This document shows, one piece after another, positions 8,039 to 16,640 of a stretch of DNA of 64,000 nucleotides. Each line of letters begins with the position of its first letter. Positions within the stretch are counted from its first letter, which is position 1. This stretch comes from Candidatus Bathyarchaeota archaeon A05DMB-2. Lineage in GTDB: Archaea > Thermoproteota > Bathyarchaeia > Bathyarchaeales > Bathycorpusculaceae. The translations under genes were made by a program, and so were the position numbers. The notes below the pieces were generated by a model. That model was not told where the DNA came from. It did no database searches and saw only the letters and a program-made list of their open reading frames with translations. The stretch spans positions 62,001 to 126,000 of the forward strand of contig JAAKEZ010000004.1 of the NCBI GenBank assembly GCA_018475625.1. The letters are read 5' to 3'.

Positions 8039-8422
8039 ATGAAATTCATGCTAAGCGAGGTTCAAAAAGTGACTAAAAAATCAGGAAACTTCGACGAGCT
8101 CTTGCTAAGCGCCATCGATGAAGCCTTAAGTTCTCTGGGTGAATCCGTGAAACAGTCAATTTACTTCCACATCGAGAACAAGTTCAGCGTGTCCAGAAAC
8201 GACATTCCAGAGAACCTCAACCAGTTCCAAGGCGGGCTGGAAAAAATCTTCGGCACCGGCGCACGGTTCATAGAAATAATGATTATGAAAAACCTGCATG
8301 CGAAAATCGGTGTTCCGCTTATACTGGGAAAACGTAAACAACTTGAATTCATCGAGTATGTGGACGCGGCGAAACAGGGATTCATGAACAAAAACCAATT
8401 AGTGCAAAGTGCACAACGTTAA
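8039..8422 (+). CDS. NitrOD5-like domain protein
   Basis: A 127-residue all-helical protein. The core (SIYFHIENKFSVSRNDIPEN, then LEKIFGTGARFIEIMIMKNL) matches the small archaeal family I know as NitrOD5, first defined as an output domain of archaeal sensor proteins. It stands alone, with an A/T-rich TATA-like stretch (about 8000-8012) and no strong ribosome-binding site. The neighbour downstream is a response regulator on the same strand 68 bases later, which supports a signalling connection. Molecular function unknown. Confidence 0.65.
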   Translation: MKFMLSEVQKVTKKSGNFDELLLSAIDEALSSLGESVKQSIYFHIENKFSVSRNDIPENLNQFQGGLEKIFGTGARFIEIMIMKNLHAKIGVPLILGKRKQLEFIEYVDAAKQGFMNKNQLVQSAQR

Positions 8423-8490
8423 TAGAAATTCATATCCGCGTTTCATAAAGGCTTTATCACTGCGCAGTGAAGTTTGTTGCGTGAAATCAC

Positions 8491-8964
8491 ATGGTTGAGA
8501 CAGCCAGAATCCTCATTATCGACGACGATGAGAACATAAGGAAAGTGCTAGAGACCATCCTCACAGATGAAGGATACAGCGTGGAAACAGCTGAAACAGC
8601 CAAAAAAGGCATCGAAAAAAGCGAAAAATCCTTCTTCAACCTCGCGCTTATAGACGTCCGCTTGCCCGACATGGAGGGCATCGAGCTTCTGTCAAAACTG
8701 CGTAATACCAAGCCGAAGATGCGCAAGATTATAGTAACTGGTTACCCGACACTTCAGAACGCCATAGCCGCGGTGAACAAGGGTGCAGACGCTTACGTCA
8801 TGAAACCCTTCGATGTGGAGAAAATTATCCAGACCATCAAGGAGCAGTTGAAGAAGCAGGAAGAAGAGAAAAGCTTCAGCGAAGAGAAAGTTGTAGAGTT
8901 CATCGAAACCCGCATCAAAGCTTTGGAAACTGCTGAACAGGGCACCCCGAAGCGCAAGGCGTAA
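8491..8964 (+). CDS. Response regulator, stand-alone receiver domain
   Basis: A 157-residue two-component receiver. Acidic residues DDDE (11-14), phosphoacceptor Asp55 in LIDVRLPD, Thr83 in IVTGYP and Lys105 in MKPFD are all in place. Residues ~1-125 are the receiver domain; the remaining ~35 are a charged helix (EEKSFSEEKVVEFIETRIKA) with no DNA-binding domain. It therefore probably acts by protein-protein contact. No histidine kinase is in the window. Confidence 0.9.
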   Translation: MVETARILIIDDDENIRKVLETILTDEGYSVETAETAKKGIEKSEKSFFNLALIDVRLPDMEGIELLSKLRNTKPKMRKIIVTGYPTLQNAIAAVNKGADAYVMKPFDVEKIIQTIKEQLKKQEEEKSFSEEKVVEFIETRIKALETAEQGTPKRKA

Positions 8965-9189
8965 ACTGTTTTTCCCTTTCCACAGTTTATTTTCATCCAT
9001 TACGTTTGTTGTTTTAGGTTCGAACTCGGTTTTGTGTAGAAAATCTTAAGCCTCTTTCTGTTTACCTGAAAATAAAGCCTTTTTTGGAAAAGAGCTTTGT
9101 TTTTTGCCTTTTTATTACTGCAATCTTGTGTAACTACACCATGGCTGCGCGCCGCAATTAGCGGACTATTGTAAAGTTGCTGTGGAAAT

Positions 9190-9203
9190 GGCTTAAATAA
9201 GCC
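9190..9203. promoter_or_regulatory. Palindrome over the nrdR-nrdD-nrdG TATA box
   Basis: GGCTTA-AA-TAAGCC has perfect 6-base arms and contains the only good TATA-like sequence (TTAAATAA) upstream of nrdR. A repressor bound here would block TBP/TFB. I see no full bacterial-type NrdR box in the 298-base gap (8965-9262), only a weak partial match (CTATATTGTCT, 9217-9227). Confidence 0.45.
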
Positions 9204-9262
9204 CTAAACATAGCGTCTATATTGTCTCGCTAACACTACGCGAGGAGAAGGCTTCAATAAAA

Positions 9263-9709
9263 GTGAAGTGCCCTTATTGTGGGTCTGAAGAACTCAAAAC
9301 ACTGGAAACACGCGACTCCCCAGAGAACACCACGCGACGACGCAAAGAATGCATTAAATGCGGAAAACGCTTCACAACATACGAGTATGTGGAAACCGTG
9401 GAGCTCATGGTCAGGAAGAAGGACGGCAAACTTGAGCGATTCGACGTGAACAAGATAATCCGCGGGTTGCAGAAAGCCTGCGAAAAAAGACCCGTGTCGA
9501 TGGACCAAATCCACGAGTTGGCAGACCGCGTGCGTCAAGACCTCATGCTGAAAGGCAGAGAGGAAATCACAAGCCAAGAGATAGGCGATTTGGTCATGAA
9601 ATACCTGAAAAAACTCGACCGCATTGCGTACATCCGTTTCGCGTCCGTGTATAAGCAGTTTGAGGAGCCTGAGGATTTCAGGCGTTTGCTCCTTGAGGTG
9701 AAAAAATGA
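9263..9709 (+). CDS. nrdR: Transcriptional repressor NrdR
   Basis: A 148-residue NrdR, the ATP/dATP-sensing repressor of ribonucleotide reductase genes. The N-terminal zinc ribbon has Cys3, Cys6, Cys30 and Cys33. The ATP-cone follows (VRKKDGKLERFDVNKIIRGLQKA split from RIAYIRFASVYKQF near the end). Length is normal. GTG 9263 is the start, with GGAG at 9243 upstream. It overlaps nrdD by ATGA, so the repressor and its probable target are one operon. Confidence 0.93.
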   Translation: MKCPYCGSEELKTLETRDSPENTTRRRKECIKCGKRFTTYEYVETVELMVRKKDGKLERFDVNKIIRGLQKACEKRPVSMDQIHELADRVRQDLMLKGREEITSQEIGDLVMKYLKKLDRIAYIRFASVYKQFEEPEDFRRLLLEVKK

Positions 9710-11832
9710 AGTATGTTAGAAAACGTGATGGAAGATTAGAACCCTTCGACCAAGAACGAATAACAAACGCAATTTGGAAAGCCGCCAAAGCAGTGGGCGG
9801 AAAAGACCGCGAACAAGCCAAAAAAATCAGCGACCAAGTGGTGGCTGAGCTCCGGAACCGCTTCGGCGAGGACGGCTGCCCCACAGTCGAGGAAATCCAA
9901 GACATAGTTGAAAAAATGCTCATCGAGAACGGACACGCCCAAACCGCCAAGGCGTACATCCTCTACCGCAAGCAGCACCAAGACATGCGTGAGTTAGCCG
10001 CGCTCCTGAGTAGCGCGGACCTTGTGGACCAGTACTTAGAGGTTGAGGACTGGCGCGTCAGAGAGAACAGCAACATGAGCTACTCGCTACAGGGCTTAAA
10101 CAACTACCTCTCTAGCACCGTTATCGCTAAGTACTGGATAAGCAGGATTTACCCGTCGAAAATCGCTGAGGCGCACTTCTCAGGCGACGTGCACATCCAC
10201 GACCTCGGAGTTCTAGGACCATACTGCGTTGGCTGGGACGTAAGCGACCTGCTCCTGTCAGGCTTCGGCGGTGTCCCAGGCAAAATCGAGAGCAAACCCG
10301 CTAAGCACTTCCGCACCGCGCTCGGCCAAATAGTCAACTTTTTCTATACGTTGCAGGGCGAGGCGGCGGGCGCGCAGGCGTTCAGCAACTTCGACACTTA
10401 CCTAGCGCCGTTCATACGCTACGACCACCTGAGCCAGAAGGAGGTGGAGCAAGCGCTGCAAGAATTCTTCTTCAACATGAACGTGCCCACCCGTGTGGGC
10501 TTCCAAACACCCTTCACCAACCTCACCTTGGACTTGACGGTGCCCGACTTCATGAAAAACGAAGGTGTGCTGTTCAACGGCAAAATCACCGAGGACACTT
10601 ACGGCGACATGACTCAGGAAATGGAGATGTTCAACTTGGCTTTCGCGGAGGTCATGCAGCAAGGTGACTCAAAAGGCAGAGTTTTCACTTTCCCAATCCC
10701 CACGTACAACATCACTAAAGACTTCAACTGGGAGTCTCCCGTTTCTCAGGCGATTTTTGAGGTGACCGCCAAATACGGTGTGCCCTACTTCTCAAACTTC
10801 GTTAACAGCGACATGAAACCTGAGGATGTACGTAGTATGTGCTGCCGCCTGCGAATTGATAACCGCGAACTGCGCAAGCGAGGCGGCGGATTCTTCGGCG
10901 CCAACCCACTCACGGGTTCCATAGGTGTGGTGACGCTGAACATGCCACGCATCGGCTACTTGTCCCGTGACGAGGACGATTTCTTCCAGCGCCTATACGA
11001 CATAATGGAAACAGCCAAACTCAGCCTAGAGATAAAACGCAAGGCGCTTGAGGCGTTCACGGAGAACGGTCTGTACCCGTACAGCCGCCGATATCTGCGC
11101 CACGTGAAAGAAAGCTACGGCAAGTACTGGAAGAACCACTTCAGCACCATAGGCTTGGTAGGCATCAACGAGGCAATCCTCAACCTCCTTGGCGTGAACA
11201 TCGCCACCCGAGAAGGAAAAGACTTCGCCGTGAAAACCCTAAGCTACATGCGGAACAAACTGGTGGAGTTCCAAGAGGAAACAGGCAACATCTACAACCT
11301 TGAAGCCACACCAGCTGAAGGCACTTCGTATAGACTGGCGCGCATCGACAAACGTAAGTATCCAGAAATTATTGCGGCGAACGAGCGCCTATTCCAAACG
11401 CAGCGCGCAGAGCCCTTCTACACCAACAGCTCACAGCTACCCGTGGACTTCGAGGGCGATCTGTTCGAGGCGCTGCAGCATCAGGAGAGTTTGCAGACGC
11501 TTTATACGGGTGGCACCGTCTTCCACATCTTCCTCGGCGAACGCCTTTACTCATGGCAGTCAGCCGCCGAGCTAATCCGCAAGGTTTCGTGGAACTCGCG
11601 TCTGCCCTACTTCACGTTGACGCCCACGTTCAGCGTGTGCCCCAGCCACGGCTACACCAGCGGTGAGCACAAACAGTGTCCAGTCTGCGGTGCAACCTGC
11701 GAAGTTTACTCCCGAGTGGTTGGCTATCTACGTCCCGTGGACCAGTGGAACGACGGCAAACAAGCCGAGTTCGCCATTCGCCGAACCTTCGACAAGTCCG
11801 TCGTGATGGCAACGATGCCAATGGCTCAGTGA
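9706..11832 (+). CDS. nrdD: Anaerobic ribonucleoside-triphosphate reductase
   Basis: A 708-residue class III ribonucleotide reductase, which makes deoxyribonucleotides without oxygen using a glycyl radical. Residues 1-~95 are an ATP-cone (MKYVRKRDGRLEPFD...). The catalytic barrel follows, with SGDVHIHDLG and MCCRLRI segments. Near the C-terminus are the zinc-site cysteines (CPSHG...CPVCGATC) and the radical loop RVVGYLRP, with Gly673 the predicted radical site. It overlaps nrdR by four bases and is followed 11 bases later by its activase. Intact. Confidence 0.95.
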   Translation: MKYVRKRDGRLEPFDQERITNAIWKAAKAVGGKDREQAKKISDQVVAELRNRFGEDGCPTVEEIQDIVEKMLIENGHAQTAKAYILYRKQHQDMRELAALLSSADLVDQYLEVEDWRVRENSNMSYSLQGLNNYLSSTVIAKYWISRIYPSKIAEAHFSGDVHIHDLGVLGPYCVGWDVSDLLLSGFGGVPGKIESKPAKHFRTALGQIVNFFYTLQGEAAGAQAFSNFDTYLAPFIRYDHLSQKEVEQALQEFFFNMNVPTRVGFQTPFTNLTLDLTVPDFMKNEGVLFNGKITEDTYGDMTQEMEMFNLAFAEVMQQGDSKGRVFTFPIPTYNITKDFNWESPVSQAIFEVTAKYGVPYFSNFVNSDMKPEDVRSMCCRLRIDNRELRKRGGGFFGANPLTGSIGVVTLNMPRIGYLSRDEDDFFQRLYDIMETAKLSLEIKRKALEAFTENGLYPYSRRYLRHVKESYGKYWKNHFSTIGLVGINEAILNLLGVNIATREGKDFAVKTLSYMRNKLVEFQEETGNIYNLEATPAEGTSYRLARIDKRKYPEIIAANERLFQTQRAEPFYTNSSQLPVDFEGDLFEALQHQESLQTLYTGGTVFHIFLGERLYSWQSAAELIRKVSWNSRLPYFTLTPTFSVCPSHGYTSGEHKQCPVCGATCEVYSRVVGYLRPVDQWNDGKQAEFAIRRTFDKSVVMATMPMAQ

Positions 11833-11843
11833 AAGGTGAAGGC

Positions 11844-12521
11844 ATGAAGTTCAGCGGCTTACAGAAAATCAGCCTCATCGACTACCCAAACAAAATAGCC
11901 TCAGTACTCTACACGCCAGGCTGCAACCTCCGCTGCCCATTCTGCCACAACTGGCGGATAGCCGTCGACCCGAAGCCACCGTTCCTGCAGGAAGCCGTGG
12001 CGCTGGAGATTCTGGAAAGCCGCAAAAAATACGTGGATGCCGTCGTGGTCACAGGCGGGGAACCCTGTATGCACAACGAGCTGCCCAGATTTTTGGCAAA
12101 GCTGAAGGAACGCGGCTTCCAGGTGAAGCTTGACACTAACGGGTTCTACCCCGAAGTGCTTGAAGAATGCCTACCAAACGTAGATTACGTTGCTGTGGAC
12201 GTGAAGACGTCGCCGGAGAAGTACAAGCTTCTAGGCGCCAAAAGCACAACCGAGTTGCTACGCACCGTTGAGCTGTTAAAGACGGGCAAAGTGGTGTACG
12301 AGTTCAGAACCACCGTGGTTCCCGAGCTTGTCACGGCTGAAGACGTGACGCGGATATGCGAACTCGTCAAGGGCGCCAAGACTCACGCGCTTCAGCAGTT
12401 CGTGCCACGGGACACGCTGGACAAGCGGTTTGAAGGCTTAAAGCCATACGCCCCAGAAGTCATCAACGAGTTCGCTGGCGCCATGAAGAATTACGCGGAA
12501 AACGTGCTGCTTCGCATATAA
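11844..12521 (+). CDS. nrdG: Anaerobic ribonucleotide reductase activating protein (radical SAM)
   Basis: A 225-residue radical SAM activase that installs the glycyl radical on NrdD. The [4Fe-4S] motif is Cys27-x3-Cys31-x2-Cys34 in TPGCNLRCPFCHN, and VVTGGEPCM is the SAM-binding GGE motif. ATG 11844 is the start because GGTGA lies at 11835-11839 and because N-terminal MKFSGLQKISLIDYP is family-typical; an upstream ATG inside nrdD is not credible. It completes the nrdR-nrdD-nrdG operon. Confidence 0.93.
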   Translation: MKFSGLQKISLIDYPNKIASVLYTPGCNLRCPFCHNWRIAVDPKPPFLQEAVALEILESRKKYVDAVVVTGGEPCMHNELPRFLAKLKERGFQVKLDTNGFYPEVLEECLPNVDYVAVDVKTSPEKYKLLGAKSTTELLRTVELLKTGKVVYEFRTTVVPELVTAEDVTRICELVKGAKTHALQQFVPRDTLDKRFEGLKPYAPEVINEFAGAMKNYAENVLLRI

Positions 12522-12613
12522 TAGACTATTTAGAAGTTTTTCTGGTATATTTTGGAATCGTAAATTTTATATGTTGGCGGCTTCTTTTGTTTTGGTCTGG
12601 TATGTGATTTAAA

Positions 12614-14159
12614 ATGGGGTATCGCTTTATCTAATCGCTTCCCTGAAAAAATAAGAGTTTTTGACACCACCCTACGCGACGGAGAACAAACCCCCGGAGT
12701 CTCCTTAACGCCTGAAAACAAAATGCGCATAGCAGAACGGCTCGACGAGCTCGGCGTAGACGTTATCGAAGCGGGTTTCGCGGCGGTTTCTGAAGGCGAA
12801 ATGGAAGCCGTGAAGCTAATTGCCGACGCCGGCTTACGCGCGGAAATCTGCAGTGCTTCTCGCGGCGTCCGCAGCGACATCGACGCTGTGGCTAAAGCCG
12901 GTGCAGACAGCATCCACCTAATCATCCCTGTCTCCGACCTGCACATCGAGGCGAAGCTCAGGAAGACGCGCGCTGAAGTGCTGGAGATAACGCGGGGCAT
13001 GGTGCGGTACGCCAAGGACTGCGGCTTAATCGTGGAGCTTTCAGCTGAAGACGCCACACGCGCAGACTTCGATTACCTGAAGAAGTTGTTCGCGACGGGC
13101 ATCGAGGCTGGCGCTGACCGTGTGGTCGCCTGCGACACAGTTGGTGTGTTAACTCCAGAGCGGAGTTACCAGTTTTACGGAGACTTGCGAGAATCGCTCA
13201 CAGTGCCCGTGGTCAGCGTGCACTGCCACAATGACTTCGGCATGGCAGTCGCCAACACCGTCCAGGCGCTGCGTGCAGGCGCCAACCAGTTCCACGCAAC
13301 CATAAATGGGCTGGGCGAACGCGCCGGCAACGCCTCGCTAGAGGAAATCGTGGTTTCGCTGATGGCGCTGTATAAGTTGAAACTGGGCATCAAGACGGAG
13401 AAGCTGTACAGCATCAGCCAGTTCGTGCAGCGGCTGACGGGCGTCTACGTGCAGCCCAACAAAGCCATCGTGGGCGAGAACGCGTTCACGCATGAGTCTG
13501 GCATCCACACGCAAGGAATGCTCGCACATCCATCAACCTACGAGCCCATAGCACCCGAGCTGGTCGGCGGCACACGGCGATTGGCACCGGGAAAACACTC
13601 GGGGTCGGCTGGCATCAAAGCCGCCTTAAGCGACATGGGTTTGGCGCCAACTGAGGAGCAGCTGAAGGAAATCTTTAACCGCGTCAAAACCGTGGGCGAC
13701 AAAGGCAAAACCGTCACGGACGCGGATTTGCTTGCGATTGCGGAAAGCGTCATGGGCTTGTCGAAGACCAAACCTATCCAGCTTTTGGAGGTAACAGTGG
13801 TTAGCGGCAACACGGTCACGCCAACAGCGTCCGTTAGGCTGAAACTAAACGGCAACGGCAAAGAAGTGAGCGGAGCAGCCATGGGAGTCGGACCAGTAGA
13901 CGCAGCGATAAACGCAGTTAAGAAAGCCATCGCGGAAGTGGAACCCATCCTTCTGGAGCAGTACAGCGTTAAGGCGATTACAGGTGGAACCGACGCCATG
14001 GTCGAAGTCGTCGTGCGCATGCGCAAAGGCGCCAGAACAGCCACGGCGATGGGAGTACGCGAGGACATTGTGATGGCAAGCATGGACGCAGTGCTCGGCG
14101 CCATGAACGTGCTGACCACGGGCTACAACGGCTCAAACAACAAGGCAAAACAAAAATGA
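12614..14159 (+). CDS. 2-isopropylmalate synthase / citramalate synthase family, with probable frameshift at the start
   Basis: An acetyl-CoA-dependent Claisen condensation enzyme of the LeuA/CimA/homocitrate synthase family. Motifs seen: FDTTLRDGEQTPGVSLTP (acceptor site), VHCHNDFGMAVANT (metal His pair), GLGERAGNASLEE and GENAFTHESGIH, then a C-terminal regulatory (LeuA dimer) domain. The catalytic LRDGEQ lies upstream of the first in-frame ATG (12723), so that ATG is not the start. In frame, back to the stop at 12561, there is no ATG, GTG or TTG. An ATG at 12614 enters this frame if one G of GGGG (12616-12619) is removed, giving MGIALSNRFPEK. LeuA and CimA cannot be told apart here. No leuB/C/D is nearby. 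Confidence 0.85.
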
Positions 14160-14521
14160 GGCAGACCTATCTACTCGGAGGTTCTACCCACTCTCCTATA
14201 AAAGCGCCTGGATAGCCCATCTTTCAACTCCTGCAGAGTATTTCTATTAGTCTTTAGAGGTGTTGCAACCAATTTAGTAATTGAGACAATAACTTAATTT
14301 GTCCCAATTACGAGGGCGCATCTGTTACTATGTTCTGAACCTTAACTTTATGGGATTAACGATGGACGGAACAAAAATTACAATTGCAACTGCTTTCAAG
14401 CGAATTGCATTTTTCTCTTTCTCCTTTAGTATAAACCGTCCAGAGCCTCAGCAAACTCTGAAAAAAATCGCAGTCCAATTGCAGCGATTCAAAACAGCAC
14501 TTACTTTTTCTGACTTACCGT
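14160..14521. other. Intergenic region with inverted repeats
   Basis: This 362-base gap between two convergent genes has no convincing gene; a 77-codon frame from 14299 looks non-coding and A/T-rich. It does contain an inverted repeat TAATTGAGACA (14278-14288) / TGTCCCAATTA (14300-14310), with one mismatch and an 11-base loop. A second pair is TGGACGG (14363-14369) / CCGTCCA (14436-14442), enclosing a smaller TGCAA/TTGCA pair. These may act as bidirectional terminators or belong to a structured RNA. Confidence 0.4.
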
Positions 14522-15880
14522 TTATTTCATGAGTTTAGCTTTTGCTTGACTGAATAGGGCTACTGTTTGCTGGCGCCACTTCTCAAAGGTTTCCGGTGTC
14601 TCCGGGTAAGCATCGTAGTGGGCTCTGACCTGCCGCATCATGTTCACCGTCAACCTTAGCTTGTTCAGGAAACCCATGCGTTTCCTACCCCTGAAAACTC
14701 TCCGAGCAGTTTCAGTGATGTTCAAGCGGAAATCCTCGCCCATCGCCGCTCTCAACACGTCTTGTTCAGTCACAAGCTTGTAGCCCATGCCGTAGTCCAA
14801 GTCCTCGTCGTTGCTCGCTATAAGGAATATGCGGAAAATGTCAAGGCTTGCCTGCTTCTTACCGTAAGTGTCATTGTACCGCTTGTTGTAACTCCACAAC
14901 GCTGATTGGTCAGCGTTTCCATTCTCCAGCGCCTCCACAATCGTCTGCCCCGCAAAGTACCCACTCAGCATTGACGGTCCGATGCCGCCGCCGTGAATCG
15001 GGTTCACCAAACTTGCCGCGTCACCAACCAAGACGACGCCGTTTCCAACCATGTTGTCCAGCGGTCTGCGCGTCGGATCCCACCATGCGCCCCCGTTCAG
15101 AAGTAGCGACCCCTCAAACTGCGGTTTCGTTAAAACGTGTTCGTAGAACTGTTTTTTCGGGTTGGGAAAATTGCCGCGCATGCAGATGCCTAAGCCCGCG
15201 TTGACTTTAGCTCCGCCTTTCGGAAAAATCCACACGTAGCCTCCAGGTGCCACTTTTCCGCCAAGGTAAATCTCGCAGTACCGGGTGTTCTCGTTTTCCT
15301 GTTTAAGCTGCCGAATCTCCCTGTAGCAAGCTTCCACATCCTCGTTCGCTATCTCGCGTTCTATCTGCATGCTCTCGGGAAGCTTGCGCCTGACTACGCC
15401 CATGAAGCCGCTGGAGTCCACCACGACCTTGGATTGCAGCTGAACCTTCTTGCCTGCCGAGGTTTTAGCCACGACCCCTGTCACGAAGCCTTTCTCCAGC
15501 ACGGGTTCAAGGAACCGCGTTGAATCCATGAGCATGGCGCCCTTGTCCACTGCTTTTTTCAGAAGCCACTGCCCGAAGAGCCTGCGGTTCAGGATGTAAC
15601 CGATAAAATCCTTGTCTGCAATAGTGAATATAGTCTTCTTGTCGGGCGAGTAAATCTGGACGCCCTCAATCCGCTTTTCCAGCTCGCCGCTGTGCGGCTT
15701 CTCCAAGCCCAAAAACTTCAAGTGATGCTCGCCGAGAGCATCGCCGCAGATTTTTTCCCCAATTTCCTCCTTCGGCTTCCTATCCATTAAGCACACTTTC
15801 AAGCCTGCTTCAGCCATGGTTTTTGCGGCTAAGCAGCCCGCGGTTCCAGCGCCTACAACTACGGCGTCAAACTTTTCCAA
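14522..15880 (-). CDS. Geranylgeranyl reductase family flavoprotein
   Basis: About 452 residues of FAD-dependent reductase, the family that saturates geranylgeranyl chains of archaeal membrane lipids. Seen: N-terminal dinucleotide motif VVVGAGTAGCLAA, MDRKPKEEIGEKICGDALG (family-typical), and VLVGDAASLVNPIHGGGIGPSM for the FAD ribityl/phosphate site. I choose TTG 15880 because GGAGG precedes it by 8 bases and it gives MEKFDAVVVGAG; longer starts (GTG 15895, 15934) add unsupported residues. A TATA-like TTTATAAA near 15936 lies upstream. Lipid reductase is likely, but other family members act on quinone or chlorophyll precursors. Confidence 0.87.
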   Translation of the reverse strand: MEKFDAVVVGAGTAGCLAAKTMAEAGLKVCLMDRKPKEEIGEKICGDALGEHHLKFLGLEKPHSGELEKRIEGVQIYSPDKKTIFTIADKDFIGYILNRRLFGQWLLKKAVDKGAMLMDSTRFLEPVLEKGFVTGVVAKTSAGKKVQLQSKVVVDSSGFMGVVRRKLPESMQIEREIANEDVEACYREIRQLKQENENTRYCEIYLGGKVAPGGYVWIFPKGGAKVNAGLGICMRGNFPNPKKQFYEHVLTKPQFEGSLLLNGGAWWDPTRRPLDNMVGNGVVLVGDAASLVNPIHGGGIGPSMLSGYFAGQTIVEALENGNADQSALWSYNKRYNDTYGKKQASLDIFRIFLIASNDEDLDYGMGYKLVTEQDVLRAAMGEDFRLNITETARRVFRGRKRMGFLNKLRLTVNMMRQVRAHYDAYPETPETFEKWRQQTVALFSQAKAKLMK

Positions 15881-15994
15881 CAGTGTTTCCTCCACGATGC
15901 TTTGAAATTCTATAACATGCTGTATAAACAGCACTTTATAAATTATGTAGTGACGCGATTTGCTTCCTCGCGCTGAAAAGAAGAAAATGGCTGC

Positions 15995-16498
15995 TTAAGG
16001 CTTAACGGGTTTTTTTAGGGGCAAGGCTATAGCGGTAGTTTCTTTAACTGTTTCGAAAACCATGCAGGTAAGCGTCTTTTCCAGTCCTTTGATGAGTCTC
16101 AGCTTGTCCACGACGAACTTGCCAACCGCGTCCACGTTTTCAGCTTTGAGCTTAATCAGCAGGTCCCAGTCGCCAGTGATTATGTGCACTTCCTGGACCT
16201 CGGGGAATTTTGCGATTTCTTCTGCCACAGCTCTTTGGGACACCGAGGCACCATCCGACTTTGATGTGTAGTAGACTGAGGCGAAGATGAACGCGGTTGT
16301 GCCTGAACCAAGCTTCTCAGGTTTCAGGACCGCCCTGTACTCTTTGATTATGCCGAATTCTTCCATGCGTTTGATCTTTGCGAAGACTGTGGTTACGGGG
16401 GCGTTTATTTTTTTGGCGATTTGTTTGGCAGTGAGTTTACTGCTCTGCTGTAGCAATGCGAGTATTGCTAGGTCTTTTTCGTCAAGCTTACTTTCCAT
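15995..16498 (-). CDS. Lrp/AsnC family transcriptional regulator
   Basis: A 167-residue Lrp/AsnC regulator: N-terminal helix-turn-helix (LDEKDLAILALLQQ, then KLTAKQIAKKINAPVTTV) and a C-terminal RAM ligand-binding domain (EVQEVHIITGDWDLLIKLKA). ATG 16498 is chosen over an upstream frame start at 16522. It is divergent from the asparagine synthetase gene, with a palindrome at its own start. By analogy with AsnC-asnA pairs, regulation of asparagine synthesis is plausible. The ligand is unknown. Confidence 0.88.
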   Translation of the reverse strand: MESKLDEKDLAILALLQQSSKLTAKQIAKKINAPVTTVFAKIKRMEEFGIIKEYRAVLKPEKLGSGTTAFIFASVYYTSKSDGASVSQRAVAEEIAKFPEVQEVHIITGDWDLLIKLKAENVDAVGKFVVDKLRLIKGLEKTLTCMVFETVKETTAIALPLKKPVKP

Positions 16499-16501
16499 AA
16501 T

Positions 16502-16514
16502 TGTAATTATTACA
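16502..16514. promoter_or_regulatory. Perfect palindrome at the start of the Lrp/AsnC gene
   Basis: TGTAATTATTACA is a perfect 13-base palindrome ending four bases from the Lrp ATG. The Lrp TATA-like sequence (16521-16530, TTTTATAG on the minus strand) would place the transcription start on or near it. A protein bound there would block initiation, so it is a candidate autoregulatory site. The asparagine synthetase promoter (A/T-rich, about 16569-16584) is 60 bases away. Confidence 0.5.
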
Positions 16515-16640
16515 GTAATCAACTATAAAAACTTGTAGTTTTTGGAAAAATTATATCGTTTTTCATAAAAAATTTATTAAATACTCTGCTATTGTGTTAA
16601 AGCAACAAAAAAGCGAATACTCAAAAAGAAGGAAAATTCC

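Noticed and set aside
14299-14532. 77-codon plus-strand frame in the gap after the synthase gene
   Set aside because: No ribosome-binding site, composition like non-coding DNA, and it overlaps inverted repeats and the end of the reductase gene.
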